Made by a program: the position numbers and the translations under genes
Notes under the pieces: model-generated
Database searches by the model: none
What the model was told of the DNA's origin: nothing
The model's input: only the letters and a program-made list of their open reading frames with translations
Part shown: in pieces, positions 44,331-53,028 of the stretch
Layout: each line of letters starts with the position of its first letter
How positions within the stretch are numbered: position 1 is the first letter of the stretch
Assembly: GCA_964437595.1 (NCBI GenBank)
Contig: CAYTHO010000007.1
Location: 1-64,000 of the forward strand
Length of the DNA stretch: 64,000 bases
From: DSYU01 sp964437595
Lineage (GTDB): Bacteria > Chloroflexota > Anaerolineae > Anaerolineales > Anaerolineaceae
Direction of reading: 5' to 3'

Positions 44331-45803
44331 TTACTGCTGTATTCCACTGGTGATAACCATTTCACCAACCGACAGACCACTTACAATTTCCACACTGGCC
44401 ACGTCCCTCAATCCAATCTCAACCGTTTTTAGCGCTGGCTGGCCGTCCGCGCCCACCACGTAGACAATGCAACTTCCATCATTTTGTTCATGCAGCGCCT
44501 CGACCGGGATTAACAGTACGTCTTTTGCAGAGGATTGAATGATTTGAACTGAACCTGAAAGATTCTTGGGAAATGCAGGCACCTCTGTTTCCTGGCTCAA
44601 ATCCAATTCAATCAAGCCGCTCACCGAAGATGCGCTAGAGCTAGATGAAGCCATCGGGTCTGATGAACCACTTTGCCCCCCAAGCGCCGGGTCCACCCGC
44701 GTTACCATGCCGTAAAACGTGCGGTCGGGGAACGAGTCAAAGATCACTTCCGCCACCTTGCCTTTCTCCACCATCTCCAGGTCCATCTCATCGATTGTGA
44801 ACTCCAGTACCGGATGCGCCAGATCGGCAATGGTGATGAAAGCGACTCTGCTGTTCCTGAAAGTGACCTTGATGTTATCTCCGGCTTTTCCGGATACGGA
44901 TAAGACCGTGCCATCAAAAGGCGCAATTAATGTCGCGCCGTTCAGGTTATCTTTCGCGGTTTCTAGCGTCCTCCTGGCGGATGCTACAGCATTCTCCGCG
45001 TTCGCCAGCCCGGTGGGGTTCAAGCCTGCATTTATTTTCAGGTTATCCAGGTCGGCCTGAGCCACATTGAGCGCTGCCTGGGCTACCAATACATTGGCCT
45101 GGGTCGAGGCTACCTGATAATCAGTAAAGGCTAAACACGATTGGTAAGCGCCCAGCGCCTGATCGATTACTTTCTTCTGCGGCAAGAGGGTATTCAAGTA
45201 ATACTCCGGTCGCCATCCGCCATCTCCTAGCGCTTCCAGTTTCATGACAGCGGCTTCATAGCGGGCCCAGAGCTTTTCTTTCGTTTCGCGATCACAGCGG
45301 ATCATATCTTTCTCGACAGCTCTGCCCATGGCCTCCTCGACCGACTGCTGTGCCTCGATCACCTTGAGCTGTGCGTTTGCAAGGTTAGCCGGCGCCTTAG
45401 CCTTGAAAACTGCCAGATCCTGCTCAGCGGATAACACATCCTGCTCGGCGGTATTGATGTCCGCCTGTAGTTCTTCCAGGTTATCCAGTCGCGCCAGAAC
45501 CTGACCTTTTGTCACGGTGTCACCAACGGCTACATACAATTCAGCTACCGTACCCGAAACTGTAAAAGCCAGTTCTTTCTCCTGGCTGGCGACCAGCGTC
45601 ACCGAGCCGGAAGCAGCCAGGATAATATCACCCGTTCGAACGGCCCTGGTTTTTACGGTTTGCGCTGCTGCCTGCGCCTGTAAGGCAGTCGACTGGTTCC
45701 AGTAAACATAAGCGCTCCCACCGACAATGAACAGCACGATCAATATCAACGAGATCCAGGCGCCTCTTCTTTTTGACCGGCTGCGGTTTTCTGTGGTTTT
45801 CAT
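44331..45803 (-). CDS. HlyD/MacA-type membrane fusion protein D (system 2)
   Basis: A 490-residue adaptor: transmembrane helix at about 15-35, lipoyl halves (GTVAELYVAVGDTVTKGQVL; APFDGTVLSVSGKAGD), hairpin with C-x52-C (IRCDRE and YQSCLAFTDYQ) and NAGLNPT. A Ser-rich insertion (SSSSSASS) lies in the barrel region. Closest relative in the window is adaptor A (same Cys spacing, shared GDGG and NTLLPQK/NTILPQK in the hairpin). AGGAG precedes the ATG. Confidence 0.88.
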   Translation of the reverse strand: MKTTENRSRSKRRGAWISLILIVLFIVGGSAYVYWNQSTALQAQAAAQTVKTRAVRTGDIILAASGSVTLVASQEKELAFTVSGTVAELYVAVGDTVTKGQVLARLDNLEELQADINTAEQDVLSAEQDLAVFKAKAPANLANAQLKVIEAQQSVEEAMGRAVEKDMIRCDRETKEKLWARYEAAVMKLEALGDGGWRPEYYLNTLLPQKKVIDQALGAYQSCLAFTDYQVASTQANVLVAQAALNVAQADLDNLKINAGLNPTGLANAENAVASARRTLETAKDNLNGATLIAPFDGTVLSVSGKAGDNIKVTFRNSRVAFITIADLAHPVLEFTIDEMDLEMVEKGKVAEVIFDSFPDRTFYGMVTRVDPALGGQSGSSDPMASSSSSASSVSGLIELDLSQETEVPAFPKNLSGSVQIIQSSAKDVLLIPVEALHEQNDGSCIVYVVGADGQPALKTVEIGLRDVASVEIVSGLSVGEMVITSGIQQ

Positions 45804-45863
45804 AACAACGCTCCTGCATAATTCACATACATGACTTCAATACTCATAACAAACGGTTACTGA

Positions 45864-47381
45864 TCAGGGTATCGGCGGCATACCACCACCGCCCGGAAAA
45901 CCGCCAGAATTCTGGGCATTTTTCAAAGCATCGCTCGAATCAGTCGAACCGGCGGCAATAAATCGTGTTGTACCGGTACTGACCACATCGCCATCCTTCA
46001 AACCTGATGTAATCACCGCATACTCGCCATCCTGGATGCCAATGGTCACCACCTGCATATTGAACTTACCATCGCTGCTCTGCACCATGACCGAATACGT
46101 ATTGTCGCCCAGGTCCTTCAAGGCGATTGTCGGAACCAGCAGCACGTTTTTCGCCTCCTGATTGGTAATCGTGACGCTGGCGCTTAAACCCAGAGGCAGG
46201 GTGGAGAGAATATTTACCGCGCTCGAATCCAGTTCCACGAGTCCCCTTGCTACCCGATAGGTCCCGGATACGGTTATCTCAGGGTAAACCTGCACTACCT
46301 TACCGCTGAAAGATTGATCGGGGAGCGCGTCAAACGAGACGGAAGCCTCCGAACCTACCACCAATCTTTCGAGGTCCGATTCATCCACACTGATTTCCAG
46401 GTTAGAATAGCTGACATCGACGATGGTGATAAATTTACTGGTGCCCACCAGGGCGCCTTCCTGGCTGGCCAGGTATGTCACTTTACCATCCATCGGAGCG
46501 GTCAAAGTAATGCCAACCAACTCATCTTCCGCTTTCGACCATTGGGCCTGCGCCTTTTTCAAGTTGGCTTCAGCCATCGCCAGCGCATTTGGATCGATCC
46601 CGGCTGCCGCTTTTAGGGTATCATAGGTTTGCTGTGCGGCCTCCAGAGTGGTCTTCGCTACCTCCAGCGCGGACTGAATGCTGTTCTTTTCATTTGAGGT
46701 GTATGAGATGCAGTAGGTGTAATTCGCCAGAGCGGTGTCGTAGCTTTTCTTAGCCGCAATATACATATCGGATCCGGGCTGCTCCGCTTTGATATTTTCC
46801 AGTTCTTGAACAGCGCGGTCCAAGGCTGCTTTATACCGGGTGCGAACATCCTGCCCGCAGCGCTCGTTATCTACCCGCTGGTTCTTATCCAGCGCTGCCA
46901 TATAGGCTTCTTGCGCCTTCACCAGGTCCGAATATGCCTGAGCCAGTGAAAGATCACCGTTCTCCCGCAAATCAGCCAGAGTCTTCTGGGCTTCCAGCAC
47001 TTGCAGCTTCGCCGCTGTCACATTGGCTTCCAGGGTTTGAGAACTTCCCAGGCTGGCCAATACCTGCCCGGCCTTTACCATATCGCCCAACGCCACATTC
47101 AACTGGGCCACGGTTCCGCTGGCTGAGAAACTCAGATCAACGGATTGGTGCGCCACCAGCTTGCCCGAACCTGCAGCGCCGATGGTTAGATCACCGCGTT
47201 TTACAGGGGTTGTGAATGTCTGCGCAAGAGCGCCAGGACTCATGCGGGCCTGGGCTGAAGCTGGGCCAAGGAGGAAATACCAGGCTGCCCCACCGCCTGA
47301 CAGCAACAGCATAAATACCACAACCCAAATGAACCACCGCCTTTGCCTGCGGGAAGACAGCGTTCTATTCGATGATTTCAT
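45864..47381 (-). CDS. HlyD/MacA-type membrane fusion protein E with Gly/Pro-rich tail (system 2)
   Basis: A 505-residue adaptor: transmembrane helix at about 15-38, lipoyl halves (GTVAQLNVALGDMVKAGQVL; APMDGKVTYLASQEGA), hairpin with C-x48-C (ERCGQD and YTYCISYT) and AAGIDPN. It ends in NSGGFPGGGGMPPIP. Closest relative is adaptor C. GGAGAT precedes the ATG. It is the first gene of system 2, after the hairpin array at 47555-47717. Confidence 0.88.
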   Translation of the reverse strand: MKSSNRTLSSRRQRRWFIWVVVFMLLLSGGGAAWYFLLGPASAQARMSPGALAQTFTTPVKRGDLTIGAAGSGKLVAHQSVDLSFSASGTVAQLNVALGDMVKAGQVLASLGSSQTLEANVTAAKLQVLEAQKTLADLRENGDLSLAQAYSDLVKAQEAYMAALDKNQRVDNERCGQDVRTRYKAALDRAVQELENIKAEQPGSDMYIAAKKSYDTALANYTYCISYTSNEKNSIQSALEVAKTTLEAAQQTYDTLKAAAGIDPNALAMAEANLKKAQAQWSKAEDELVGITLTAPMDGKVTYLASQEGALVGTSKFITIVDVSYSNLEISVDESDLERLVVGSEASVSFDALPDQSFSGKVVQVYPEITVSGTYRVARGLVELDSSAVNILSTLPLGLSASVTITNQEAKNVLLVPTIALKDLGDNTYSVMVQSSDGKFNMQVVTIGIQDGEYAVITSGLKDGDVVSTGTTRFIAAGSTDSSDALKNAQNSGGFPGGGGMPPIP

Positions 47382-47505
47382 ACCGGATCTCCATCAATTC
47401 ATCTCGAAACACTCTCTGAATAATAGGAGGAAGTTATTTATTTTTGGCTTAGATCCAATGAGGATTTCATATAACCAGTCATTTTGTGCTCTCTGGAGCA
47501 GGATG

Positions 47506-47717
47506 AAAGACAGGAGGACCGCCCTTTAAGCGACAACGGATCTTTAAATCAAAAGAGGCGCGTTCATTGCCCGGTTTTCGCAATAAACGCGCCTCTCCTG
47601 TCTTTTAAGTAATTCGCCGAAAGTATTTTTACTACATAACACCTATGCCCGGCGAATTACTCGAGTAAACCGCCTGGTCCCGTTGCTTTTTGGTTAAAGT
47701 TCTTGTGGCGGTTTACT
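47506..47717. repeat. array of three stem-loops between the two exporter systems
   Basis: This 342-base gap (47382-47723) holds no gene but three inverted repeats: GAGGCGCGTT (47555-47564) with AACGCGCCTC (47586-47595); AGTAATTCGCCG (47608-47619) with CGGCGAATTACT (47650-47661); AGTAAACCGCC (47664-47674) with GGCGGTTTACT (47707-47717). An outer pair AAAGACAGGAG (47506-47516) / CTCCTGTCTTT (47595-47605) competes with the first stem. On the minus strand the last hairpin met by RNA polymerase ends in CTCTTTT, a terminator-like tail after the lipoprotein gene. Confidence 0.75.
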
Positions 47718-47723
47718 TATGTA

Positions 47724-48662
47724 TTACTGTAACTGAAAAACGTACCAGGGCTCCACATTGTACGATTTCCACTTGCGGATTTCAACCGCTTCCGGATAGG
47801 ACTCCCACAGCCCCTTGACTTCGAGTTTCACATCTGGCACCGAGCGCAGTGGATTCAAAACGATTTTTGTCTTATCGGCTTCCACTGTCTGCTCGCCAAA
47901 GCGGAAGGTACCCAGGACCTCGTTCTCCTGCCCAAAGACCACCGCGCCGTTCGTGCGGTTCTGCACCAGCATCACCAATTGAATGCGATCGCTGAAGCGG
48001 TTAACCTGTACCGGCTTTACTGTTACGCCGTTGGCAGTCTGCGGCGTGACTTGCAGGCTGTGGTAATCAATGAGGTTATCCCAGTTATAGCGCCAGGTGT
48101 CATTTTCCAGCCGCACCGGCCAAAACTCGTCTCTGGCTTCTTCCACCTCATCGACTGTGAAAGTGTAAGTCACATGCACCAAAACGGTGTGCTCATCAAA
48201 TGGTTTGTTTTCAACAATTTGAAGGTCAGACCAATTCCCGCCGTCGAATTTTATCCTCTGCATTGCGGAGGCGGCATCACCGCGGGTCATCTTAAACACC
48301 ATCAGGCTGAAGGTGGATAATTGATCGGCTGCCTGCTCAAAATTGCCTGACTCCAGCAAGGCGAAGAAATCGCGCACGGCTTTTTCGGCCAGATCCGCGC
48401 GGGTTTTCGCCACGTCAACGGTAGGCGTGGCGGTTGGACGCGGCTTACGGGTGGCGGTTGGCATTGCCGTTTCTGTTGGTTGAGCAGGCGCTGGCGTATC
48501 CGCCGCCGATACCTGAACATTTACCGGCCCAGCCTGACCCGCCATCATGCCACAACCCGACAGCAGCATGCTCGCCAGCACCATCATCGAAAGCACGGCA
48601 ACCATCCAGCGGCGTTTGCCGCCGATCTTTTTGGGTAATGAATTCTCGATTTTTTTGTACAT
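47724..48662 (-). CDS. lipoprotein of ABC-exporter system 1, function unknown
   Basis: A 312-residue lipoprotein. The signal peptide follows a basic N-terminus (KKIGGKRRW) and ends in the lipobox LLSGC. A Thr/Pro-rich linker (about 50-80) leads to a domain with a helical start (KTRADLAEKAVRDFFALLES, then GNFEQAADQLS), the layout of NTF2/DUF4878-like folds, and a C-terminal beta-rich domain resembling DUF4352-type lipoprotein domains (VQNRTNGAVVFGQENEVLG). The ATG at 48662 has AAGGGG upstream; further upstream Met codons lie inside the permease gene. Role unknown. Confidence 0.75.
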   Translation of the reverse strand: MYKKIENSLPKKIGGKRRWMVAVLSMMVLASMLLSGCGMMAGQAGPVNVQVSAADTPAPAQPTETAMPTATRKPRPTATPTVDVAKTRADLAEKAVRDFFALLESGNFEQAADQLSTFSLMVFKMTRGDAASAMQRIKFDGGNWSDLQIVENKPFDEHTVLVHVTYTFTVDEVEEARDEFWPVRLENDTWRYNWDNLIDYHSLQVTPQTANGVTVKPVQVNRFSDRIQLVMLVQNRTNGAVVFGQENEVLGTFRFGEQTVEADKTKIVLNPLRSVPDVKLEVKGLWESYPEAVEIRKWKSYNVEPWYVFQLQ

Positions 48663-48744
48663 ATTATTGCCCCTTACATACTTATCTTTTTGGCATTTCA
48701 AATGCTTCCCAGGCCACAAGCGGTTGATACTGAAAAGCATCTTA

Positions 48745-49974
48745 CTATTCGTAGCGCAGTGCTTCCACCGGCTGCAAACCAGCCGCCCGGTTGGCCGGGT
48801 ACAGACCAAATAACAGCCCTACACCCATTGAGAAGAGTGTTGCCAGCAAGATGGCATCCATACCGATGACCGGGATAATATTCGCGCCATTGGCCTCAGC
48901 GATCAGCCTTACGATCGTAGCAATACCCCAGGCTACCCCGATACCAATGAAACCGCCCACCAGGCTTAGAAGCACCGACTCGGTCAGGAACTGCACCAGG
49001 ATATCTCGCTTGCGCGCGCCGAGCGCCTTACGCAGACCAATCTCGCGCGTCCGTTCGGTTACGGATACCAGCATGATATTCATAATGCCGATCCCGCCAA
49101 CCAGTAAGGATATAGCCGCAATCCCACCCAGGAAGATGGTCAGCACACCGGTGATTTGCTGCACAGCCCCTAAAATCGATTCTTGAGAATAAATGGTGAA
49201 ATCATCGACCCCCACCTCGGTGCGGTGCCGCGTGCGCAGGATCTGTGCAATTTCATCGGTTGCGGCCTGCACACTATCCGAATCAATCGCCTGAGCCTGG
49301 ATCACATCCACCGAGTTATTTCCCCAGCGCTGCACCAGACGTGATTGGGCGGTGGTTAGCGGAACCATCACGCGATCATCCTGATTGCCAAACCCTGAGC
49401 CGCCTTTCGATTTTAGCACGCCAATGACGCGGAAGGGTTGGCCAGAAATGCGGATCGTCTCGCCGGTGACACCGTTGGGTCGGTCAAACAAGCGTTCCGC
49501 TGTGTCTGGACCAATAACCGCCACCGCCGAGCGGCCCAGGAAATGCTCCTGTCCGATAAATTCACCTTCTGTTACAGACTCGTTCAATACCGAGGCGTAC
49601 TCTGGCGTCACCCCTGAGACATTGATTGAGCTGCTCTCTTTTCCAACGGCTACCTCCAAATATCCATTAATTTCCGGCGCGACAGCCAGCACGGAAGGCG
49701 CAGCCAGTGGATCAGCGATTGCTTCGGCATCTTCGAGAGTCAGCGGCTTAACATTGCGTACCTCTTGCTGCATATTACCCGCCGAAACAAAAAGCAGGTT
49801 GGTCCCAATGCCCTGGATTTCTCCAGTAATTGAATTTTGCGCGCCCTGCCCGATAGCCATCATCGCGATCACCGCGGCGACACCGATTACAATCCCGAGT
49901 ACGGTCAGCCCGGAACGCATTTTGTTGGATGCCAGGCTTTCCAGGGCTTCAATAACCGTCTGGATGATGCTCAT
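48745..49974 (-). CDS. MacB-type ABC transporter permease (system 1)
   Basis: A 409-residue four-helix permease of the MacB/FtsX fold: N-terminal helix (about 20-42), extracytoplasmic domain, helices near 280-305, 330-360 and 375-395, and VTERTREIGLRKALGAR as coupling motif. It starts inside the ATPase stop (4-base overlap), so the pair is translationally coupled. Paralogue of 43072-44307. Confidence 0.93.
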   Translation of the reverse strand: MSIIQTVIEALESLASNKMRSGLTVLGIVIGVAAVIAMMAIGQGAQNSITGEIQGIGTNLLFVSAGNMQQEVRNVKPLTLEDAEAIADPLAAPSVLAVAPEINGYLEVAVGKESSSINVSGVTPEYASVLNESVTEGEFIGQEHFLGRSAVAVIGPDTAERLFDRPNGVTGETIRISGQPFRVIGVLKSKGGSGFGNQDDRVMVPLTTAQSRLVQRWGNNSVDVIQAQAIDSDSVQAATDEIAQILRTRHRTEVGVDDFTIYSQESILGAVQQITGVLTIFLGGIAAISLLVGGIGIMNIMLVSVTERTREIGLRKALGARKRDILVQFLTESVLLSLVGGFIGIGVAWGIATIVRLIAEANGANIIPVIGMDAILLATLFSMGVGLLFGLYPANRAAGLQPVEALRYE

Positions 49975-50693
49975 TGGCTCCTCCCGAAATCCGGATTCTC
50001 TGGCTCCTGAAGCGTATCCACGATCTGTCCATCTTGAATGAGGATCGTGCGCTGAGTCATTGCCGCGACGCGTGGGTCATGGGTGACGAAGATCAGCGTA
50101 GTACCCTTCTCGCGGTTTAGCGTCAGCAGCAGTTCCATAATCTCTTTACCCGATTTGCTGTCCAGCGCGCCAGTCGGCTCATCGGCCAGGATGATTGCCG
50201 GATCATTCACAAGCGCGCGGGCAATGGCCACCCGCTGCTGCTGCCCACCCGAAAGCTCATTGGGTCTATGGTTTACCCGGTCGCCCAAGCCGACCGATTC
50301 CAGCGCTGAGCGGGCTTTCGCATGTGTTTTACCGTTGCTGAACCCGGCGTAACGCATGGGCAGCACAACGTTCGAGAGCGCCGACTGCCGGGGCAGCAGG
50401 TTAAAGCTCTGGAAGATAAAACCCACCTTGCGGTTGCGGATGCTGGAAAGCTGGTCATCGTTCAGATTTGAAACTGCCTCCCCATCCAGGACATACTCAC
50501 CACTGGTAGGACGGTCCAGGCATCCCAGCATATTCATCAGCGTTGACTTTCCGGAACCCGATGGTCCCATAATCGAGACCACTTCCGAGCGAGCGATCTT
50601 AACCGTTACTCCACGCAGTGCGTGGACGTCAAATTCGCCCATGCGGTACACCTTGGTGACGTTTTGCGCGTCAACAACCAATTCGTTGTTCAT
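49971..50693 (-). CDS. ABC transporter ATPase, MacB/LolD type (system 1)
   Basis: A 240-residue ATPase with Walker A GPSGSGKST, FIFQSFNLLPRQ (Q-loop), signature LSGGQQQRVAIARAL, Walker B IILADEPTGALD and H-loop THDP. AGGAAGGT precedes the ATG at 50693; a TTG one codon earlier is also open. It stands between adaptor F and the permease, the classic macA-ATPase-permease order. Confidence 0.93.
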   Translation of the reverse strand: MNNELVVDAQNVTKVYRMGEFDVHALRGVTVKIARSEVVSIMGPSGSGKSTLMNMLGCLDRPTSGEYVLDGEAVSNLNDDQLSSIRNRKVGFIFQSFNLLPRQSALSNVVLPMRYAGFSNGKTHAKARSALESVGLGDRVNHRPNELSGGQQQRVAIARALVNDPAIILADEPTGALDSKSGKEIMELLLTLNREKGTTLIFVTHDPRVAAMTQRTILIQDGQIVDTLQEPENPDFGRSQ

Positions 50694-50707
50694 CAAGTAC
50701 CTTCCTG

Positions 50708-52114
50708 CTAATCAACGCCCATCATCACGCCGCTGGATGGTATGGTCGGCGGGTTCAGAATGATCAGATCGCCGGCCTTGAGGTTCCCTTTGGTGATCTG
50801 GCTGTTATTGTTCGAGGAAAAACCGAGGGTAATCTCAACCGGGACCGGGATGTTGGTTTGCAAAACATACACAACGCGCTTATTATTCAGCATGCGTACG
50901 GCCCGGCTGGGTACGAGCAGAATATTATCCAACTGATTGACCGCGATATTGACTGCAGCGGTCATCCCTGGGCGGATATTTTCATCCGGATCGCTGATTT
51001 CAACGGTTACTTTGAAATTGACTGCCCCGCTTTCGTTCGAGCCCGTGGTGGCAATGTCGCTGACAAATCCGCTGTATTCCTGGTCCGGGATGCCGTCAAA
51101 GGTCAGGCTGACTGGTTGGTCGAGCTGCACGCGGTTGATATCCACCTCGGAAACCTGCACATCCACCAGCAGGCGGGATAGGTCTGCGATCTGGAAGCTC
51201 GCTTTGCCTGGCGAGACCAGATCGCCGCTCTGGATATCTACAATCATGATGGTTCCGGCAAAGGGCGCCGATAGACGGGTCATATCGAGCGTGGCCTGGG
51301 CGGCTGCCACACGCGCCTGAGCGGTGGCAATATCATCCGGGTCAGGGCCGTCCTTAATCCGCTCCCATTCCTCTTTGGCCGAAAGCAGCTTTGACTGAGC
51401 CTGGTCTAAAAGTGTATAGGTTTCTTCCACATCCAGAGGGTCTGGCAGTTCCTGTACGTAGCGGAGGTTATATTCTGCTTGCTGCTGTACCTGGCGGGCC
51501 CGGGCATACTGGCTGAGCCCGGCGGCGTACACGGGACTATCTTCACCAAGGCCTTTTACCTGGTTGAACGTTTCTTCCGCGCTGTCTAAAGCCTCGTTGG
51601 CATTGATGAGATTCGCGCGGGCAATGTCAATCGTCTCTTTACTGGCGCGCTGGAACAGCTTGCTCTGGCTCTTCTTTTCAGCATCATCCAACGCCTTCTG
51701 GGCCTGAACCAATGCCAGCTGCGCGTTGGTGCGCGCCTCGCTGTTATTCAGAACCTTGTCCAGCTCCTTCTTCGCGTTAATCAGGTCCACCTGGGCCATG
51801 ATCATTGATTGCGAGAGCGAGGACTGTGACAGTTCAGCCAGAATCGTTTCCGCTTCGACCCACTGGCCTTTTTCAACCCGAACATCCGCCACACGACCGC
51901 TGGTTTCCCAGGCAATCGAGGCGACCTGATTTGCGCGCACCGCTCCGGCTGCGCCTACGTAAGCCGTCAGGCTGCCCATTCGAGCCTGTTCTGTCTGGTA
52001 CATACTTTGTTTTTCGCCCGGGTTCATCATACCCCGGATGAATGGATACGCAAAAAACGCAACGATCGCCAGGGCAAGTATCACCCCTACGGCAATGAAG
52101 ATCTTTTTCTTCAT
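50708..52114 (-). CDS. HlyD/MacA-type membrane fusion protein F (system 1)
   Basis: A 468-residue adaptor: transmembrane helix at about 5-26, lipoyl halves (GRVADVRVEKGQWVEAETIL; APFAGTIMIVDIQSGD), hairpin of about 180 residues, barrel, and a final domain with VPSRAVRMLNNKRVVYVL. It lacks the hairpin Cys pair and the GIDP motif of the five system-2 adaptors and has no Gly-rich tail, so it is the ordinary partner of system 1. First gene of the whole exporter run. Confidence 0.9.
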   Translation of the reverse strand: MKKKIFIAVGVILALAIVAFFAYPFIRGMMNPGEKQSMYQTEQARMGSLTAYVGAAGAVRANQVASIAWETSGRVADVRVEKGQWVEAETILAELSQSSLSQSMIMAQVDLINAKKELDKVLNNSEARTNAQLALVQAQKALDDAEKKSQSKLFQRASKETIDIARANLINANEALDSAEETFNQVKGLGEDSPVYAAGLSQYARARQVQQQAEYNLRYVQELPDPLDVEETYTLLDQAQSKLLSAKEEWERIKDGPDPDDIATAQARVAAAQATLDMTRLSAPFAGTIMIVDIQSGDLVSPGKASFQIADLSRLLVDVQVSEVDINRVQLDQPVSLTFDGIPDQEYSGFVSDIATTGSNESGAVNFKVTVEISDPDENIRPGMTAAVNIAVNQLDNILLVPSRAVRMLNNKRVVYVLQTNIPVPVEITLGFSSNNNSQITKGNLKAGDLIILNPPTIPSSGVMMGVD

Positions 52115-52712
52115 GACCTTATCTCCTGAACCTTTTCTATAATGTTTTTCGAATCATTGTGCAGCGGTCTCTATTTACCCACTACCATTAAGCCTGATTT
52201 GTTCAACGCGCCCCCTGACTGTTTGAGCCGCTATTGTGCGAAAACTTGTTTCTTATCACTGCGCGCCGAGCAATTTCAGAATGACACCCCATAACAATAC
52301 GCAAGTACAGACAAGAATATTCGCCGTTATCACGCAAGCGTTTCAACGGTGATTCCTTTTGGGATAATAATCTTCAGGATACGGGGAATTACGGGGCAGC
52401 GTAGTCTCTCATGTAGCCTGTCGCGTGACGAGTGTAATTATACTCGCCTCCCTCGCTTCAAAGACCACATATAATCTATTGGAAATGCAAACTGCCAGTC
52501 ACTTGCCCCCAGGCGTGACTGGCAGATATGCTTGCGGAAAGTGATGACCACATCCACCGGGGATTCACATTAGGGCTGGTCCCGGTAAAAGGGAGTATGT
52601 CCGCGAAAGTAACTCTGTACACATATAGAATAAGCGATTTATATTAATAGAAGATGAACTGTTTATATATTTTTTGTAAGAATCGTACTCAAAACGTGTT
52701 TGTCCTTCCCAA
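52115..52712. other. intergenic region with one hairpin
   Basis: About 600 bases without a convincing gene. TGCCAGTCAC (52493-52502) pairs perfectly with GTGACTGGCA (52515-52524), 12-base loop; it could end the small gene at 52713-52961, though neither flank is strongly U-rich. A GGAGAT Shine-Dalgarno for adaptor F lies at the left end. Short minus-strand frames here lack coding character. Confidence 0.5.
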
Positions 52713-52961
52713 TCATTTATCCTGGCAGAGTTTTGGGCTGCTGCTCCGTGGAAAAGCATGGGAAGTTGGTTGGCGTTCTCTACGATGCCCTCTGAGCATT
52801 TCGATAATCCATGCAAAGATCGGGCGGGTTTGACGGTCCGATTGAACTTTTGCCAGGTAATTGGTATATGGCTCGTTCCGGTGAGATTTCCGCCTTTCTT
52901 CTTCGATCTCTAGTCCCTTCTCCCATTCCACAACTTGGTTAATCCATTGTGTTTGAAGCAT
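52713..52961 (-). CDS. small hypothetical protein under LacI-type control
   Basis: An 82-residue protein, MLQTQWINQVVEWEKGLEIE..., acidic-basic at the front (EWEKGLEIEEERRKSHRNEP) and basic at the back, with no membrane segment or known motif. Support for translation: AAAGGAG stands 7 bases before the ATG, and the 14-bp operator TGCAACCGGTTGCA lies 17 bases upstream of the ATG, the same palindrome as at the LacI-type gene's own promoter. It may be cotranscribed with that gene, which ends 67 bases before it. Confidence 0.6.
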   Translation of the reverse strand: MLQTQWINQVVEWEKGLEIEEERRKSHRNEPYTNYLAKVQSDRQTRPIFAWIIEMLRGHRRERQPTSHAFPRSSSPKLCQDK

Positions 52962-52978
52962 GGTTTTCTCCTTTTGAA

Positions 52979-52992
52979 TGCAACCGGTTGCA
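52979..52992. promoter_or_regulatory. LacI-type operator, copy 2
   Basis: TGCAACCGGTTGCA, a perfect 14-bp palindrome with the central CG typical of LacI/GalR operators. TTGACA (minus strand, 53003-52998) lies just upstream, so the operator falls where a promoter spacer would be, and the small gene's Shine-Dalgarno follows at once. Identical to 54057-54070. Confidence 0.8.
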
Positions 52993-53028
52993 ATCGCTGT
53001 CAAAAAAAGATGCGAAAGCAGCCCGGGC

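Noticed and set aside
47506..47717. Integron attC-like site or tRNA in the hairpin array
   Set aside because: No RYYYAAC/GTTRRRY core sites, integrase or cassette genes, and no tRNA arm sequence such as GGTTCGA.
52565..52816. 83-codon minus-strand frame overlapping the small LacI-controlled gene
   Set aside because: No Shine-Dalgarno, odd composition, overlaps the better supported frame; judged a chance frame.
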